64,000 bases of DNA from Tubulanus polymorphus (GCF_964204645.1 NC_134030.1:17241110-17305109); one strand, 5' to 3'. Positions 1 to 12,474 are shown, numbered from the stretch's first letter. Notes: a model not told the origin generated them from the letters alone. A program made the numbers and translations.

Positions 1-506
1 AAAACTATGTGGAAAAGGGAAAAAAAAAATAATAATAATCACGCGAATTTCAATAGGGTTTTCTGTGAAGAAACAGAAAACCCTAATAAGTAGGAAACAT
101 TATCAGATCAGGTTCTTCCAGAAAATCTTTCTTTTTTCTATGCTCAAGCTCATATCTTGAGAAAACTTATCACATACAAAATAATGCGTTATAACCTTTT
201 TGGTTGTAGTTTTTAAACAAGTTTATGCAGCTTCACTTTAGAGTGTTTACTTTATACCATAGAACTAGTCTCATTGTACAGGAATCTTTAAGGGTAGTAT
301 GTACTGAAGGCATAAAAAATGAAAAATTTGATCTCAGAAAATTAAAAAAGTGACTGATATCATTAGAATTTCACTGAAAGCAGGTTTTAAGTGTAATTGG
401 GCCATATTCTATAGTTCTAATTAGGGTTTTCTGTTTCTTCACAGAAAACCCTATTGAAATTCGCGCGATTATTATAATTTTTTTTTTCCCTTTTCCACAT
501 AGTTTT
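1..506. mobile_element. MITE with ~90-bp terminal inverted repeats
   Basis: The first ~91 bases and the last ~88 bases (about 420-506) are near-perfect inverted copies, starting with ACTATGTGGAAAAGGG just inside the left edge. The inner end of each arm (AGGGTTTTCTG, short loop, reverse copy) is itself a small hairpin. The ~320-bp interior has no coding potential. This looks like a non-autonomous DNA transposon. Its left flank is outside the window, so no target duplication can be read and the superfamily is unknown. Confidence 0.75.
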
Positions 507-1284
507 TGTTAAAAGTGTAAAGGCTTCCTTACCTTGCCGCTGTCGCCGATCCGTATGATATCCTTCAGCTCACTTCAATCTCCAGATACTGCATGGGAAT
601 TTTGATAAATCCACGTTATAAAGGCACTGTCAAGCCGTAAACATCGGAAATTTGGCTCCGTTCATGTTGTGTTTTCTTTCCGATATTTCTCTTCTTTTCG
701 AGGAAGAACTATCAAATAATTCCCTCTCTTCTCCACAATCAATTTCAAAGTCAATTTTATGAATTTATTGCTCAGCGGGTCCGAGTCCAAGAGTTTACGA
801 GTCCGGCGTTCGCGTGTCTGACAGGTTTACGGGCATTTGTTTGTTACCTCTTTAATATTATTGATTTCTTGTTATTCCGGTTATTTTATTTAAGTATATT
901 GCTGATCAGTTCATGTAACCAAAAGCGTCAATAAACAGATTTTGAATTGATCAAGTTTAAATCAAGGTCGTTGAGTCGCGGAAGGCTACTAGAATTACGT
1001 TCGTCTCAGAGAGAAAACAAACGAAGGAAAAGTATCAGGTGATTATCGATAGCCTACTACGGTACACACAGTTGACAAACAGTGTTAGGCCTGTGCCGGT
1101 TGGTGCGTACTGGGACTAAATATACTGGTTGGTCAGTTGGTTCGGTTGTGAAGTGTCGAAGCTAAGAAGAAAGCCTACCGCAGTACCGGTATTTATTTGT
1201 CTAATAGGCCTATTATATAGTAGCCAATACCATTTTTAGTACGTAGTTGTTACTCGTACGTGACTGTATGGTGATCTCCACCGG
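507..1284. other. Unassigned host sequence
   Basis: No ORF or repeat is recognised. On the minus strand a good splice donor (AAG then GTAAGG, near 530) follows a short open stretch, so a 5' or internal exon of a host gene running leftwards is possible but unsupported. Confidence 0.3.
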
Positions 1285-3540
1285 TTAACCGTACGTGAGT
1301 TCCCTACTAACGAAAGGAAAGGAAGAGCCCCTTTTTGGAGCCTTCCCCTTGCCTCGATACGAACCGGAACTGTTATGACTGAACGAGGCTTGACACGATT
1401 GTTGAAGTTGCGCGCTAGTTCTCCAACCGGCATCCGAAGCCGCCTGAGAAAGCGCTGAAGTTTGAGATGGTCCTGTTTGCGTCCGTGCCGAACCTTGCGA
1501 CGCCGGCGTCGGACCAGAACGCTTTTTCCACGGAGTTCGGGGGTTGGACTTGGCCTGAACCTCCCGAATCTTCCTCAGCTCTGCGGAAACCGGAGCGCAC
1601 CAACCGGAGAAGAGACGTGAAGACGTCCCCAATGGGGCTCTCAGCAAAGCATTGGACACCATATCCGGTAGACGAGTTTTGGAACTGGAGTCCATCACTG
1701 ACTGACGGGAGGCTAACACCAGATTAGCCTGACCCCGAACCGACAACGGAATTACATGCGAAACAGACCGAGCCAAAGATTGGATAATCCGGTCCATTCC
1801 CTCCAGTTTTAGGGCAACTGACTCTGGGTCGGAGCCCGCATGAACGGCGGCGTGAGTCTCGCGAAGCTCACCCGTCAACACCTTAAGTGCCATATCTTGA
1901 AACGAACCAACCCTGGTAAGATTTCCAGGATTGACGTCATGGCCACCAAACCGGACTTAGGCAAACGAATACCCGACTGTGCTGTAACAGTATCCGGGCT
2001 GATCAAAGTATAATCAGCATCCAGGCAGTTATGACTGTGATCCACAGCACCTGGAGTTGCGTAATACGCCGAGCGAAATGCGCCTATAGGTGGATCGGTT
2101 GAACTAAAATATTTCCCAGATTTCATACCCCGTTCTGGAGGGGGAAATGAAAAAGTTCCAGGCCGACATTCACCCCATAATTGCGTATCCAATCGAGCCC
2201 ATTCTCTCGAAACCGCTGACGATTCCCGTAAAACGTTAAGATCGGAGTCCGGAGGGCGATAAGCTTCCATTGACTCACCGACCAGAGGAGCTGCTGTGGG
2301 CTTAGCGCGAGTTGCCCCGTGCTTGACAAAGAACTCACTTATCATCGCTCTAAATGGCATGTCCCACGCTGGTTCGGATAAAACTGAACGGGACGGAGAT
2401 ACATTGCGAGCCAGGGAAGCCCCCATCGTCTGGGGCAACTCACAATTACTCGCGACAGGAACGACCCCAGAAGGAATTGCCGCTTCTGGGACCGGATCCT
2501 CATTGCAATCAGACCCTACCGCAGAATCCAAGAATTCAGAGTCAGAATTCCGAAGAACTGAGTGGGCTGGCGAACTTCTAACCGGACAATCAGGAAAAGG
2601 CTTACCTGTTGTAGAGGTTGCAGCGACTTGTTGCGACGAAGATAACAAGTTTAAAATTTTCTCTTCAAATACATGGAAATCCTTCTGAGTCAGGTATTTT
2701 CCAGTATCCCGACGATCATGCCGACTTCGGTGACGGTCCCTCGAACGGGATCGAGACCTACTAGAAGAATCGCCTTCATCGCTAACCGACGTCGACGAAC
2801 GATGAGAAGACCGACGGCGAAACTTCCGACAATAACGATCGTAGTCCCTCTCGCGATCAAACCTTGATCTTGCTCGTTTATTACGCTCACGGCGTCTAGA
2901 TCTAGTGGGAGAGCGAGCTCTATCCCCGGAGCGACGATCAGAATCAGACGATGAACGTACCGGATGTTTTGAACCGGACGACGTCTGGACCGGACCAGTG
3001 CCTAAACCAGACCGAACCGGACCGATGCCCGACCCGGACCGGTACCGACCGAACCGGTGCGGGCCGTTCCCGACTACCGCGGCGCGCGCTCGGTTCCGAA
3101 CATGTAGTCTGAACCGGCCGAACCGGTGAACGACCAGAGACCGGTGAATGACCAGAGACCGGTGCCGGTGAACCAGCGTTCCTCCCCGGTGAACGGAGTT
3201 GGGAAGCCGATCGTACCAGAACGACCGGCGACCGCTCCGCTTTACGATAAGAAACAGGATTAGAAACGTCGGTTGGCACGTCGGCCGAAACCGACGAATC
3301 CCTGCTAACTCGACGACGATCTCTTAGTTTAAGAGCCTTATCGGCCTGAAGCCAAAGGTCCTCGGACCACACCTCGCAAATCTTGCAAGGATTGCTCCTT
3401 GCACATATTTGACTGGATTTGCGCCTGCACGACGCACACGAATCGTGGTTGTCCCAGGCGCCAAACAAATGCCCGCATCCCTCCCCGTCACGATGTTGAC
3501 CCTTAGGAGGGGGTGGCATAATTATCCTGTCACAAATCAA
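1285..3540 (-). pseudogene. DIRS-type retrotransposon gag (ORF1), frameshifted
   Basis: Three minus-strand open blocks follow each other: 3540-2944, about 2890-1875, and 1893-1285. The first opens with a Cys/His cluster (CGHLFGAWDNHDSCASC, then CKICEVWSEDLW), a layout I associate with ORF1 of DIRS-like tyrosine-recombinase retrotransposons. The middle block begins with an Arg/Ser-rich segment (about 2890-2720) and runs into a long acidic/Ser-Pro region. The last block is Ser/Arg/Gln-rich. A frameshift lies near 1890 and at least one more between 2944 and 2890. No reverse transcriptase or recombinase is found nearby, so only gag remains. The family call is from memory of the Cys/His pattern; an unrelated SR-rich host protein is less likely. 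Confidence 0.55.
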
Positions 3541-3954
3541 ATCAATTCAATTCAATCAAATTATATTTGTAAATAAAATTCTTACGGAAAAATAGAAACC
3601 AGGGATAACCCCCAAACCGAACGGACTCACCGTTATGAGAGTGAAAACTCCCTAATATCCTAATTCCCAGATTTTTACGGCGAAAAAATCCAACGCGTTC
3701 TACTACAAGAACGCCAAGAAAAAAGATAGCGGATTTCGCCGGTGGCTAAATGCAATACCGCAGGGCCGGGTCGTATAGAAAAACCATTGGCGATCAATCC
3801 AAATTTAGAAAATATTGGCAAAAACCATAGGAAAGGGTACTGTACTCGACGGAAATACGCCGTACGTGAGTTCCTATAATCTGCAAACGCGCATGCGTGA
3901 AAGAATTTGGGTTAGGTGAGGCTAGGCTATTTGTAAATCAAATTTCATCCACCC
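3541..3954. other. Upstream flank of the gag remnant
   Basis: AT-rich, non-coding. The 14-mer CGTACGTGAGTTCC occurs here (near 3865) and again at the far end of the gag remnant (near 1290), in the same orientation. It could be an element-end sequence, but no full terminal repeat is visible. Confidence 0.3.
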
Positions 3955-4095
3955 TGCAGTTACGTTCTGTGGCACAGTGGGTAAATCACTGGACTACAAC
4001 TGGAATTTTTTTCGTTGGTTTCAAATCCCAATATTGCAAGTCTGAGCGTCAACATTCTCACATACGGCTAACCTGTAGAAATTATCGTACAGTCA
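3955..4095 (+). mobile_element. tRNA-derived SINE head
   Basis: A tRNA-like pol III promoter is visible: an A-box-like TGGCACAGTGGGTAAATC near 3970, followed ~40 bases later by a B-box-like GGTTTCAAATCCCA near 4017. The spacing is tRNA-like but the segment does not fold as an intact tRNA. No clear tail or target duplication was found. Confidence 0.5.
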
Positions 4096-4704
4096 CGTAC
4101 AGGTAACAACAGCGTTTTAAGTATTAAGTGAGTACCACAAGCCTACCATGCCTATGTACTACAAACACAACTTTTTCCCTCTCGTCGGCCCTACAGCGAT
4201 GTTACTATAACTGGTGCAATTATAACATGGATAGGATTTGGTCAGGACTAGCCTAAAGTCTAATTCAGTCTATGTACTAAAACACTCGATAGGCCTATTT
4301 TTAAAACAATACAGTGAAGTATTCACACGCAGAAAGGCTAATTGATTTGAGCCATGTGATTAAATTTGGCCAGGCCTTCTCTGACCTGCTGACATTAATA
4401 GTCAAACCAAAACGTTCATGTGGTCACGGCTTGTATACCAGAAATCATTGTAGGCCTGTAAATTTTGCTGTTCGTAGGTTAGGTATACCGATTTCTCCAT
4501 TCTTGACTGATAAGTGTACAGTATAGCGTACGCATTATACAATTGTTCCATTGGGAATAGGGCCTATTGATTGGGCTTATTATTTCCTGCTTTAGAATAC
4601 TGAAATAAGCCCAACGTTCATTCAAATATCAAACATCGTTGAAAGTTTGATTACTGTATACATGTACTGTAGGTTTTCATGTATGTTGTATGAATATTTT
4701 GCAG
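4096..4704. other. No recognisable feature
   Basis: Host sequence with several AGGCCT-rich words; the short ORFs have no features of a real gene. Confidence 0.4.
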
Positions 4705-4807
4705 TTCAAATGGGTATGATGCTGATTCCAATGTCAAACGCATGCAGTTAGATGGTCATGGACAGTCAACACCAAGATATCTCTCTTCAACCGATGTTGC
4801 ACCATAG
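4705..4807 (+). CDS. Candidate terminal exon of an unknown gene
   Basis: A pyrimidine-rich tract ending in TTTTGCAG (4697-4704) is followed by an open frame of 33 codons (SNGYDADSNVKRMQLDG...) ending in TAG at 4805-4807. The composition looks protein-like. No upstream exon was identified, so this rests only on an acceptor and a short frame. Confidence 0.2.
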
Positions 4808-4997
4808 AAGATCTGATTCTTTCAACTCAAGGAAAGGGATTCAACACGATCGACATAACACTGGAATAGGTTTGCAGTAACTAACGGTTCATTTCATTTA
4901 GTCCTCTGTACTTTTTTTAGCCAATTTGGATTTGATTGCAATTAAAACTCTGGAACTGTTAACAAAAGACAAGTTGAAAAAACACAAGTTATGCTTG

Positions 4998-5110
4998 ATC
5001 CTCATGTTCAAATTTAATTCAAATTCAAATTTATTTTATTACATCATATTTACAAAGCATATCATTGGTTCATACAGTAATAAAAATTAGGACAGAACAA
5101 ATATAATTAC
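4998..5110 (-). mobile_element. 3' tail of a LINE, minus strand
   Basis: Read on the minus strand, the segment ends in AATAAATTTGAATTTGAATT, the same kind of A/T-rich TTGAAT-repeat tail that ends the LINE at 22.3 kb. Only the extreme 3' end is present, as expected for a 5'-truncated copy. Confidence 0.4.
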
Positions 5111-6671
5111 AGAATTTCCAAAAAGGCAATGAATTTCTATAACTAAATGAACATTATTTTTCTTATAACTCAGATCAAGAGTGACTCTCCCGTTTATTAG
5201 GAAACACACGCAACTAGTGGAATAGGTTTGATTTACACACATGTTGCAGGAATCAATTGTTTATCACTATAGAATTTGTAATCCATAAAAGCCAAAATCA
5301 ACATCAGCCGGAAACCCAGACCAGATCAATTCATAATTCATTGATTGAATCTACACTACAATATATGTATTTATTCAAATATTTCAATAAAAACATTAAC
5401 TTCTTAAATCTATTCTAAATCATAATACGTTCTTATCTGTAAATTCACTCAATCTATCGACTCAGCAAGTGCTTCAAATGAGTTCTTAATAGGACAGATC
5501 CATTTTTAAGCATGGTGATAATACAGTATCATGATGTTTGAATGCCAAAATAAATGCCTGGTCAAATTAATAAAATTAATAATTAATATTTGTTGATTGT
5601 ACGTCCGCGTATGTTCGGTTTCAAAGCTGAATCATATTTGACGTTTACACAGTGGTAGCATATTAGGTTTGAATCTGTCAATGCACTTTATTCTATGTAT
5701 CGATATTTCAATTTACTACAATTCCCATCTTTCTGAATGGCTTTGCAGAAAACCCGTCATCGCTGCTTGGCAGCTATATTTAGTTTTAAAATGTTTCCGT
5801 ACAATTTTTTCAAACAAACAGGGTAGCCAAAAATGCAATATCGCAAAAAATGGCAAATTTCCCCAAAAATTCGATCGGCTGCCAGATCCCCAGGAATCAT
5901 ATATAGACAATCATATTTGAAGAGGTTATTGGTTACCATAATAATTCCCACCACACAAAAATTTAATAGAATATAAAGGGGTTCTTTTGAGAAAATTAGG
6001 GTCAAAGTTAACCCCCTTGGAGATCAAGGGGTGGGGTCAAAGGCCATAAAAATTTCTGATAATCCTTAACAACCAGAATTAAGGTACATATGAACAAAAT
6101 AACCCTCACGCTATTTAGAAATCATAAGGATGAGTGAATTATTACATAAAAAAGCATAAAAACAATCTACTGAAAATGTACCCAAAAGCGGGTGAAAAGT
6201 GGATTTTATCATTTTTGACCCCCCTGGGGACAACCTTAAAACGAGTTGAACATGAAAATGTTCTATTTTTCCAAAAGAACTTACCCCATACTGTAGGGAT
6301 TGAAAGTATACCAGTTCCTTGCCTTATACAAGCAAAAAAAAATGGACATGAAGTTGCCAGTTCGTCAACAAAAATTAGGCCTGTTTGAGGGTGGGGTATA
6401 AGACTGGCTGTATTTCCAAAAATATTGAAGCAATTAAGCTAAAATTTTGAGTTATTATATATACTTCTGAGAACTTCGCTCTGAGTAATTTTCATGAGAT
6501 TTGAAGACATTGATGGGACCAATGTCAGAAATTTTGGTCCATATTACATGGAATGACCCTGCTGGTCTGTGGGCTTCTTGGTGCAAAACAAGTTGAACTG
6601 GATATGAAGACTTAGGCTATTCAGTCAGATAATTGAAAAATGTATTTGAATTATGCCTAATACCTGCTTAC
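5111..6671. other. No recognisable feature
   Basis: AT-rich host sequence. Short ORFs on both strands have no recognisable domains. Downstream exons of the THAP gene would lie here, but none could be identified. Confidence 0.4.
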
Positions 6672-6892
6672 GATTTTGCGTATCCGAGTTCATGTGCCAT
6701 CATGTTAGAAAAAGCCTCGTCAGAAAAGTGCTTGTAGCAAAGTTGGCTGGTTGGAGTGGGCTGAAAGTTTTTCCTCTTCGTGCGCACGAAAGCCGTCCAT
6801 ATCTTAGCTCTCGCTTGGTCTTTTGGCCACTCAAACTTCGAACTGCCTTCGTGAGAGCAATACATGGCTACACAATGGCGGGGCATTGTCAA
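6672..6892 (-). CDS. THAP-type zinc-finger exon
   Basis: The minus-strand frame starts at 6892 (or at the second Met, 6886, giving the usual MPRHCVAMYC start). It shows the C2CH THAP signature: CVAMYC near the N terminus, the W of KIWTAF, then CYKHF about 40 residues on. THAP domains bind DNA and occur in host regulators and in P-element-like transposases. A consensus donor (ATC then GTAAGC, 6672/6671) ends the exon just past the domain, so this is probably the first coding exon of a longer spliced gene running leftwards. No stop interrupts it. Further exons are unidentified, so host gene or domesticated transposase cannot be decided. Confidence 0.65.
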
Positions 6893-7266
6893 AATCGTAG
6901 AAAATTAGCGTTAATTTGCGGAATCTTCGGTGAATGAACGTAGTAGTAGAACGCTTCCGGATATACCTGTGGCGAGGACTTCTCAGAATGACATCATCAA
7001 TATCGACACGGAATCGCGAGCGTCCTGTTGCTAGGGCCGTTGCTATGGGCTTTTCTCGGGATTGGATAATGATATTTAATTTTTTTTTTCCACGAAACTA
7101 CTATAGATGCATATGGTAATCATTTTATACAAAAAAAAATTAGATTTAAAATTTTTTCCTAAACCTCTTCATGACCCCTTTAAATGAACCCGATATTCAA
7201 AATTCCATTTCCAACAGACTTTAGCCGCATGATGAAGCTATTAGAAAATTCGATTTTTGCACCCAT
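6893..7266. other. Upstream region of the THAP exon
   Basis: No coding sequence seen. The first ~60 bases would hold the 5' UTR or promoter of the minus-strand THAP exon; no TATA box is evident. Confidence 0.3.
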
Positions 7267-8047
7267 TACAATATCTCGGGCTTAGCCCGAGATAATAACT
7301 AATGTCCTTACAACAGACCACAATCATAGGCGATGTCCTGAGCTACAACTTTGCAATTGATTGTGGTAACAAAATATGCATCGCTACAAATATAAAATAG
7401 AAATACTAAGATATTATATTTTTCAACGCCTCCTGGTGGCCATATACAAAAACTAATGACCTTGAAACTCACCACAATCATACAACACCTTATAAGCTAC
7501 AACTTTCTAATTCATTGCGGTAACATATGCTTAGGTATCAATATAATGTCGAAAAACTTTTTCCCACCTATGAATGAGTACCGATAACACCAAGATGGCC
7601 GCCAATTGCGTCATAATTGGCTGATCAAAAATACCTATGTCAGGTATAAAACATCCCTTTCCAAAGAATATCATTCAGCAATTGCAATGAGAAATGGCAA
7701 ACCAGTAGGAAGCCACAGGACTCAGAATTCGGGCCAAAATTGACATTCTTGGTCACTAAAAAGGTCATAGGACGGCCATCTTGAGTCCGATCGACCCAAT
7801 TTTTGTTATGCTTATGGACCCTGGGGGGATTCAAAATATATACGAAAGATCAAGGTAATTGATCAAAGGGTCTTCAAAATTTCCCTCAAAAAGTTCAAAA
7901 ACGTATAAAAAGTGCTGACTTTGGCAAACAACAATGGCTGCCAGTCGGCCATTTTGACTCTGACAGGGCCAGTTTTTGGGCTGAAAATGTGTCTAGGGTA
8001 GATACATGTGTAACCCAAATATCAAGACATTACATTGAAGCCGCTTT
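7267..8047. mobile_element. HINE/pearl-like repeat, copy 1 (3'-truncated)
   Basis: Starts near a hairpin (CTCGGGCTTAGCCCGAG, 7275-7291) and contains units with the words CACCACAATCATA, GAGCTACAACTTT and CGCCTCCTGGTGGCC. Then comes the same downstream block as copies 2 and 3 (GGCTGCCAGTCGGCCAT, TAGGGTAGATACATGTG). It stops at 8047 before the terminal hairpin seen in copies 2 and 3. No protein is encoded. A tandem core plus a terminal hairpin fits Helentron-associated elements; the class assignment is inference. Confidence 0.6.
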
Positions 8048-8334
8048 TTCTTTTTTTCAGTTACATCAAACGAACGGGGCGATGTAGATGATTCAGGTAC
8101 AGTAGTTTTAATTGTTTGCACTACATCAATATTTCAAGATCAATTATGTTGTATTAAGCATAAAAGTCCAACAAAAATTAACTTCACCATTTTAGGAAAA
8201 ACAGTTCAAGACATCCAACCTGTATGATATTTTTTATTCTTTTCTGGTCTGTTCTCAAACCACGCATGCATGGTCTTTTCTCCCGTGGCACACTTGCATA
8301 ATCTGTTTTATGTATGTACCCTTGCATGTATTGT

Positions 8335-8548
8335 TTTAGTTTTCCCCTCGCATGACGCATTGTTTCAGTTTTCCCCTCGCATAGATTGTTTCAGTTCTCC
8401 CCTAGCATGGATTGTTTCAGTTTTCCCCTCTCACATAGATTGTTTCAGTTCTACCCGTGCATGGTTGTTTCAGTTTTCCCCTCGCATGACGTATTGTTTC
8501 AGTTTTCCCCTCGCGTGAATGGCTTCAGTTTTCCCCTTGCATATGTTC
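8335..8548. repeat. ~30-bp minisatellite
   Basis: About seven imperfect copies of a unit like TTTCAGTTTTCCCCTCGCAT followed by ~10 variable bases. Open frames through it are repeat artefacts (repeated FQFSPR-like words). Confidence 0.8.
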
Positions 8549-8658
8549 TTTACAGCCCATTCCTTCTTGTCTTGCAGGTCTCTGTTCTATACACACATAA
8601 CTGGTATCTATAGTCATAGATGTATATGATAAAGCAATGGAGATTCAATTATTTTCAG

Positions 8659-9370
8659 AATCCCGTTGAAATGGTTGAAATCAACAATCACGTGATAGAA
8701 GAAAGGCCGGCTGTCAATGAACCTGTTCAAGCGCAGCCCGTAGACAATGATATTGTCCATGTGTAGCCGGTCAATGAGGAAGTGCAGAAGAGCCTGTAGC
8801 TGTTGAGGCAAATAAAGATCGGGGCTGATATTGACACTTTACCGGTAAACTAAAAAATTTAGCAATTAAGCTTTTTCGCAATTCAAGAAATTGTCATAGT
8901 GGTTCAGTCAAAGTCCGTTATAACGCCATCTGTTTTAATACCACTCCTTACTTAACATTATTATTATCATTAATTATTATTAATACCAACACTTTACCGA
9001 GAACAAATTCCCTTTCAAATTCTATCGAAATACCTTTATATCATAATGCTGAATTCATTATCGCACCATGTTTTTCAATGGTCCCAACAGGTATTAAGAC
9101 TATTACTGTAGGTCCATCTTGATTGCCTAAGTTTCTATTTACAATTTTCTGGTTTTAGGATGCATACAGCTTGTTAAATTACCAGACAGCCAGCAATGTC
9201 CGTCGGCTGGCCGGGAAAATTAAATCAGCTGGTCGCATGGCATGCTAGCTGATGGATGCCCTCTTTTCCTTAGATGAGATGCGGGGCAAAACATTGACGG
9301 GGCGTGATGGTACATCAATGCAGGTTGAACTGCATGTCAGATCGATTTACCAGGATCAACCTCCTTATCA
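8659..9370 (+). pseudogene. BEN-domain-like gene remnant (two exons)
   Basis: Exon A (8659-8844) follows an acceptor (TTATTTTCAG) and ends at a donor (GGTAAAC). It reads as an acidic, Pro/Val-rich linker but contains two TAG codons. Exon B (9159-9370) follows GGTTTTAG and ends at a strong GTAAGT donor. It reads through to LMDALFSLDEMRGKTLTGRD, which resembles the start of a BEN domain (LMDxLFxxxEM...LTGR), with one in-frame TAG at 9246-9248. Good splice sites with several nonsense codons suggest a decayed copy. Exons before and after were not found. The BEN assignment rests on motif memory. Confidence 0.4.
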
Positions 9371-9816
9371 GTAAGTCATTTCCAATTGTTTTTAATGGAA
9401 TAAATGTACATATATCAATTTTTACAAAGATAGGTCCTTCATATTTTTAGGGCACATGCTAAAGGAAATACGGGGGGTGAATGTAAACGACGTAAAAATC
9501 GCTATGAGACAAAAATTGAAAAAACTTCGTTGATCTGTAATTTGATATCAATTAAAAGTTATGAAGACAGCATGTGTAGTGTATATTGGTCAATTCTCAT
9601 GAGGTGAAAAGGGTTCATGTATTTCATGAGGAGGTGAGCCAGGATCTTAGTTTCAGACACCAGAAATTAGACCACAGAGGTTGTCCCTCTCATTACTGAC
9701 ATTGACCTGACATGTTACTATGGAATATGGACTAGAGGATTAATGGTGAATCAGCGGTGATTTGATACTGAAATACAAGGACGTCTATTCATCTATAAAT
9801 ATATCAGTTTTGTCAG
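9371..9816. other. No recognisable feature
   Basis: Non-coding sequence after the BEN-like exon; nothing identified. Confidence 0.3.
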
Positions 9817-9977
9817 AGATACACGTGTAATACGCGTGTAATTCATTAAGTACACGTGTATATAGGAAAATTACACGTGTAGTTTACCCTTTTACAAATT
9901 ACATGTGTATTACACGTGTGCTTTGCCCTAAATACACGTGTATAAGTGGGCCAATTTTTTTTTCATAATACACGCGT
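9817..9977. repeat. Cluster of ACACGTGT palindromes
   Basis: Within 160 bp the word TACACGTGTA and variants (ACACGCGT, ACATGTGT) occur about nine times at irregular spacing. Each is a palindrome containing an E-box (CACGTG) or a one-base variant. This may be a degenerating satellite or a regulatory cluster; no gene start is near. Confidence 0.7.
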
Positions 9978-10224
9978 ACCATTTTCATAAGGGGTAAGCT
10001 CAACCAAGCTTGGTATGCCCTGCTGAAATAACAAAAACGATTGAACAAAATCATAAAACAATGAAAATGACAACCGATATAGCCAATATAAGAAAGGAAC
10101 CTACATTTCATTACTGCATTAAATGTATGTAAATATCAGAGCCCAAGAAAGTTTCTAACGAATGTTATCGACTTCCCAAGCAAGTTATCAATCCGTGTGA
10201 TAGCAATATGGGATTGCAAGCAAG

Positions 10225-11019
10225 CCCATGAAAACCAATGACCTTGAAACCCACCACAATCATAAAACATGTCAGCAGCTACGATTTTGTAATTCATTGT
10301 GATAACAAAATATGCCTTGTTACCAATTTAATATGGAAATACAAAGTTACTCTACTACTCGACGCCCCCTGGTGACCATATGCAAAACTCACCACAATCA
10401 CAGCACATGTCATGAACTACAACTTTGCAATTGATCATGGTAACCTACGTACCAATGTATGCCTACGTACCAATCTAATAAGGAAATACTAAGTTATTCT
10501 ACCATTCAACGCTCCCTGGTGACTATAGAATAACTAATGTCCTTAAAAATTCACCACAATCATAGACGATGTCATGAACTACAACTGCAATTAATCATGG
10601 TAAAAAATGTGCCTAGGTAGCAATCTAATAAGGAAAAGTTATTCTACTATTCAACGCCCCCTGGTGACCATATAGAATAACTAATGTCCTTCCAACTCAC
10701 CAAAATCATAGGAAGATATCATGAGCTACAACTTTGCAATTGATGTGGTAACAGAATATGCATAGGTACAAATATAATATAAAAATACTGAGTTGTTGTA
10801 TTATTCAACGCCCCCTCATGGCCATATACAAAAACCAATGACCTCATAACTCACGAAAATCATAGAACACGTTATGGGCTACAACTTCCCAATTGATTAT
10901 AGTAACACAATATGCTTAGGTATCAATTTAACGTGTAAAAACTTTTCCCACCTACAAATGAATACTAATGACACAAAGATGGCCGCCAATTGCGTCATAA
11001 TTGGCTGATCTAAAATACC
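10225..11019. mobile_element. HINE/pearl-like repeat, copy 2, first part
   Basis: Four tandem core units of ~145-155 bp, each marked by CGCCCCCTGGTGACCATA-like words (near 10365, 10508, 10653, 10807). The block GATGGCCGCCAATTGCG follows, as in the other copies. The element is split at 11020 and continues at 11764. Confidence 0.7.
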
Positions 11020-11763
11020 TGAAGTTCCAGTGACTTTCCGTTGTTTCTTTTTCTTTTTAAAGCGTATTTAATATATAGTTCGATCTCACTCAAGAAAAAA
11101 TGCTCGTCAGGTTCTCCACCAATTGTCACCTCCGGGATCTTTGAATTTCGCTTGAGTGAGTGAAAATACCACAAAACGTCCGAGAAGAAAACAAGTCACA
11201 GCACACAGAGTTCCTATCTTCAGAGTTACTTTTATTACACGAACTGATCTCAACAATCTAAATATTTCTAGTGTTCTCCCAAATGGTCCAAAAACCCCGG
11301 TATATATAGTCAATTCCCCAACCCATCTCATTAGCGAACATTACCAAAACCCATTAACTTCTCGTTAGTGCAACAGTAAATATTTACAAAAGGACGTTAT
11401 ACGTGACAGTTTCACATCAAAATGTCACATTACTTTGCATAATGTTTTCCATCAGCAGTTGTTGCTTGCAGAAGCTAATAATACTTTGAATAATGTTCTC
11501 CATCAGCAGTTGTTGCTTGCAGAAGCTAATATCTACGAGCAACTGACGCGCATTAGTCGTAAGGTTCAATCTCACTACAAAAAGTTATATTAAAGCTGAC
11601 ACTGGAATTATTATCGTCAAAGTTTGAAAAGTTTTATCACGAAAGATGGCACTGCTGAATGAGTTGGATTATGAATTCAGAATAGTTTATGATATCGTTA
11701 GAAGATGGCAGCACTGCCTATGAATTGAGACTGCTGTTGAAACTCAATAATTCCGTTGTCACA
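11020..11763. mobile_element. Insertion inside HINE copy 2 (solo-LTR-like)
   Basis: Copies 1 and 3 run straight through this point with only a few bases, so these ~744 bp are an insertion. The insert starts TGAAGTTCC and ends TTGTCACA (TG...CA, as in LTRs) and has a TATATATAG-like box near 11300. It contains a near-exact ~43-bp direct repeat (11444 and 11490 regions; CATCAGCAGTTGTTGCTTGC). No clear target duplication is seen, so solo LTR is only a suggestion. Confidence 0.4.
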
Positions 11764-12262
11764 CAGGTATAAACCATCCCTTTCCAAAGAATATCCATCA
11801 CAATTTGCAATGAGAAATGGCAAACCAGTGGGAAGCTACAGGACCCAGAATTCCGGCCAAAATTGACATTTTTGGGCACTAAAAAGGTCATAGGACGGCC
11901 ATCTTTAGTCCGATCGACTCAATTTTTTTTGGTCATGCTGATGGGCCCTTGGTAGATTCAAATATATCAGAAAGATCAAGGTAATTGATCAAAGTCTCTA
12001 CAAAATTTCCCTCAAAAACTTCAAAAATGTGTAAAAAGTGCTGATTTTGGCGAACAGCAATGGCTGCCAGTCAGCCATCTTGATTCTGACAGGGCTAGTT
12101 TTTGGGCTGAAGATGTGTCTAGGGTAGATACATGTGTAACCCAAATATCAAGACATTACATTGAAGCGTCTTCAAACCTTCCCAAAATAACTGGATTACG
12201 TCGGACGAAAAGTGAACGAAATAGCCCGCTGGGACTAAAGTCCCAAGTGGGCTAAAAAGGTC
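11764..12262. mobile_element. HINE/pearl-like repeat, copy 2, second part
   Basis: Continues the element after the insertion with the same words as copies 1 and 3. It ends with the hairpin GCCCGCTGGGAC, loop, GTCCCAAGTGGGC, then CTAAAAAG. A subterminal hairpin followed by CTAA resembles Helitron/Helentron 3' ends. Confidence 0.65.
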
Positions 12263-12474
12263 ACAGGTGTTACTACTACAGGAAACCAAGCACCACCAGG
12301 AGCAGCCCGAATCATCACGTTGTCGCCGATGAGGAGCAACAAATCCATTCAGCATCAATACCAATCTGGCAGCCGAGGCTGGATAGTGACACTCATAGTA
12401 TCGTTACTCGGCGGACATTTGACGGTACATAATATATACCCGACAGTAGTGGTTGCGCGGGTAACGCAAAAATA

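Noticed and set aside
8270-8613. Two long overlapping ORFs rich in FQFSPR
   Set aside because: They translate a minisatellite in different frames; repeated words, not a protein.
11107-11331. 74-aa minus-strand ORF with two hydrophobic segments
   Set aside because: Lies in the insertion within HINE copy 2 and has no supporting motif; probably chance.
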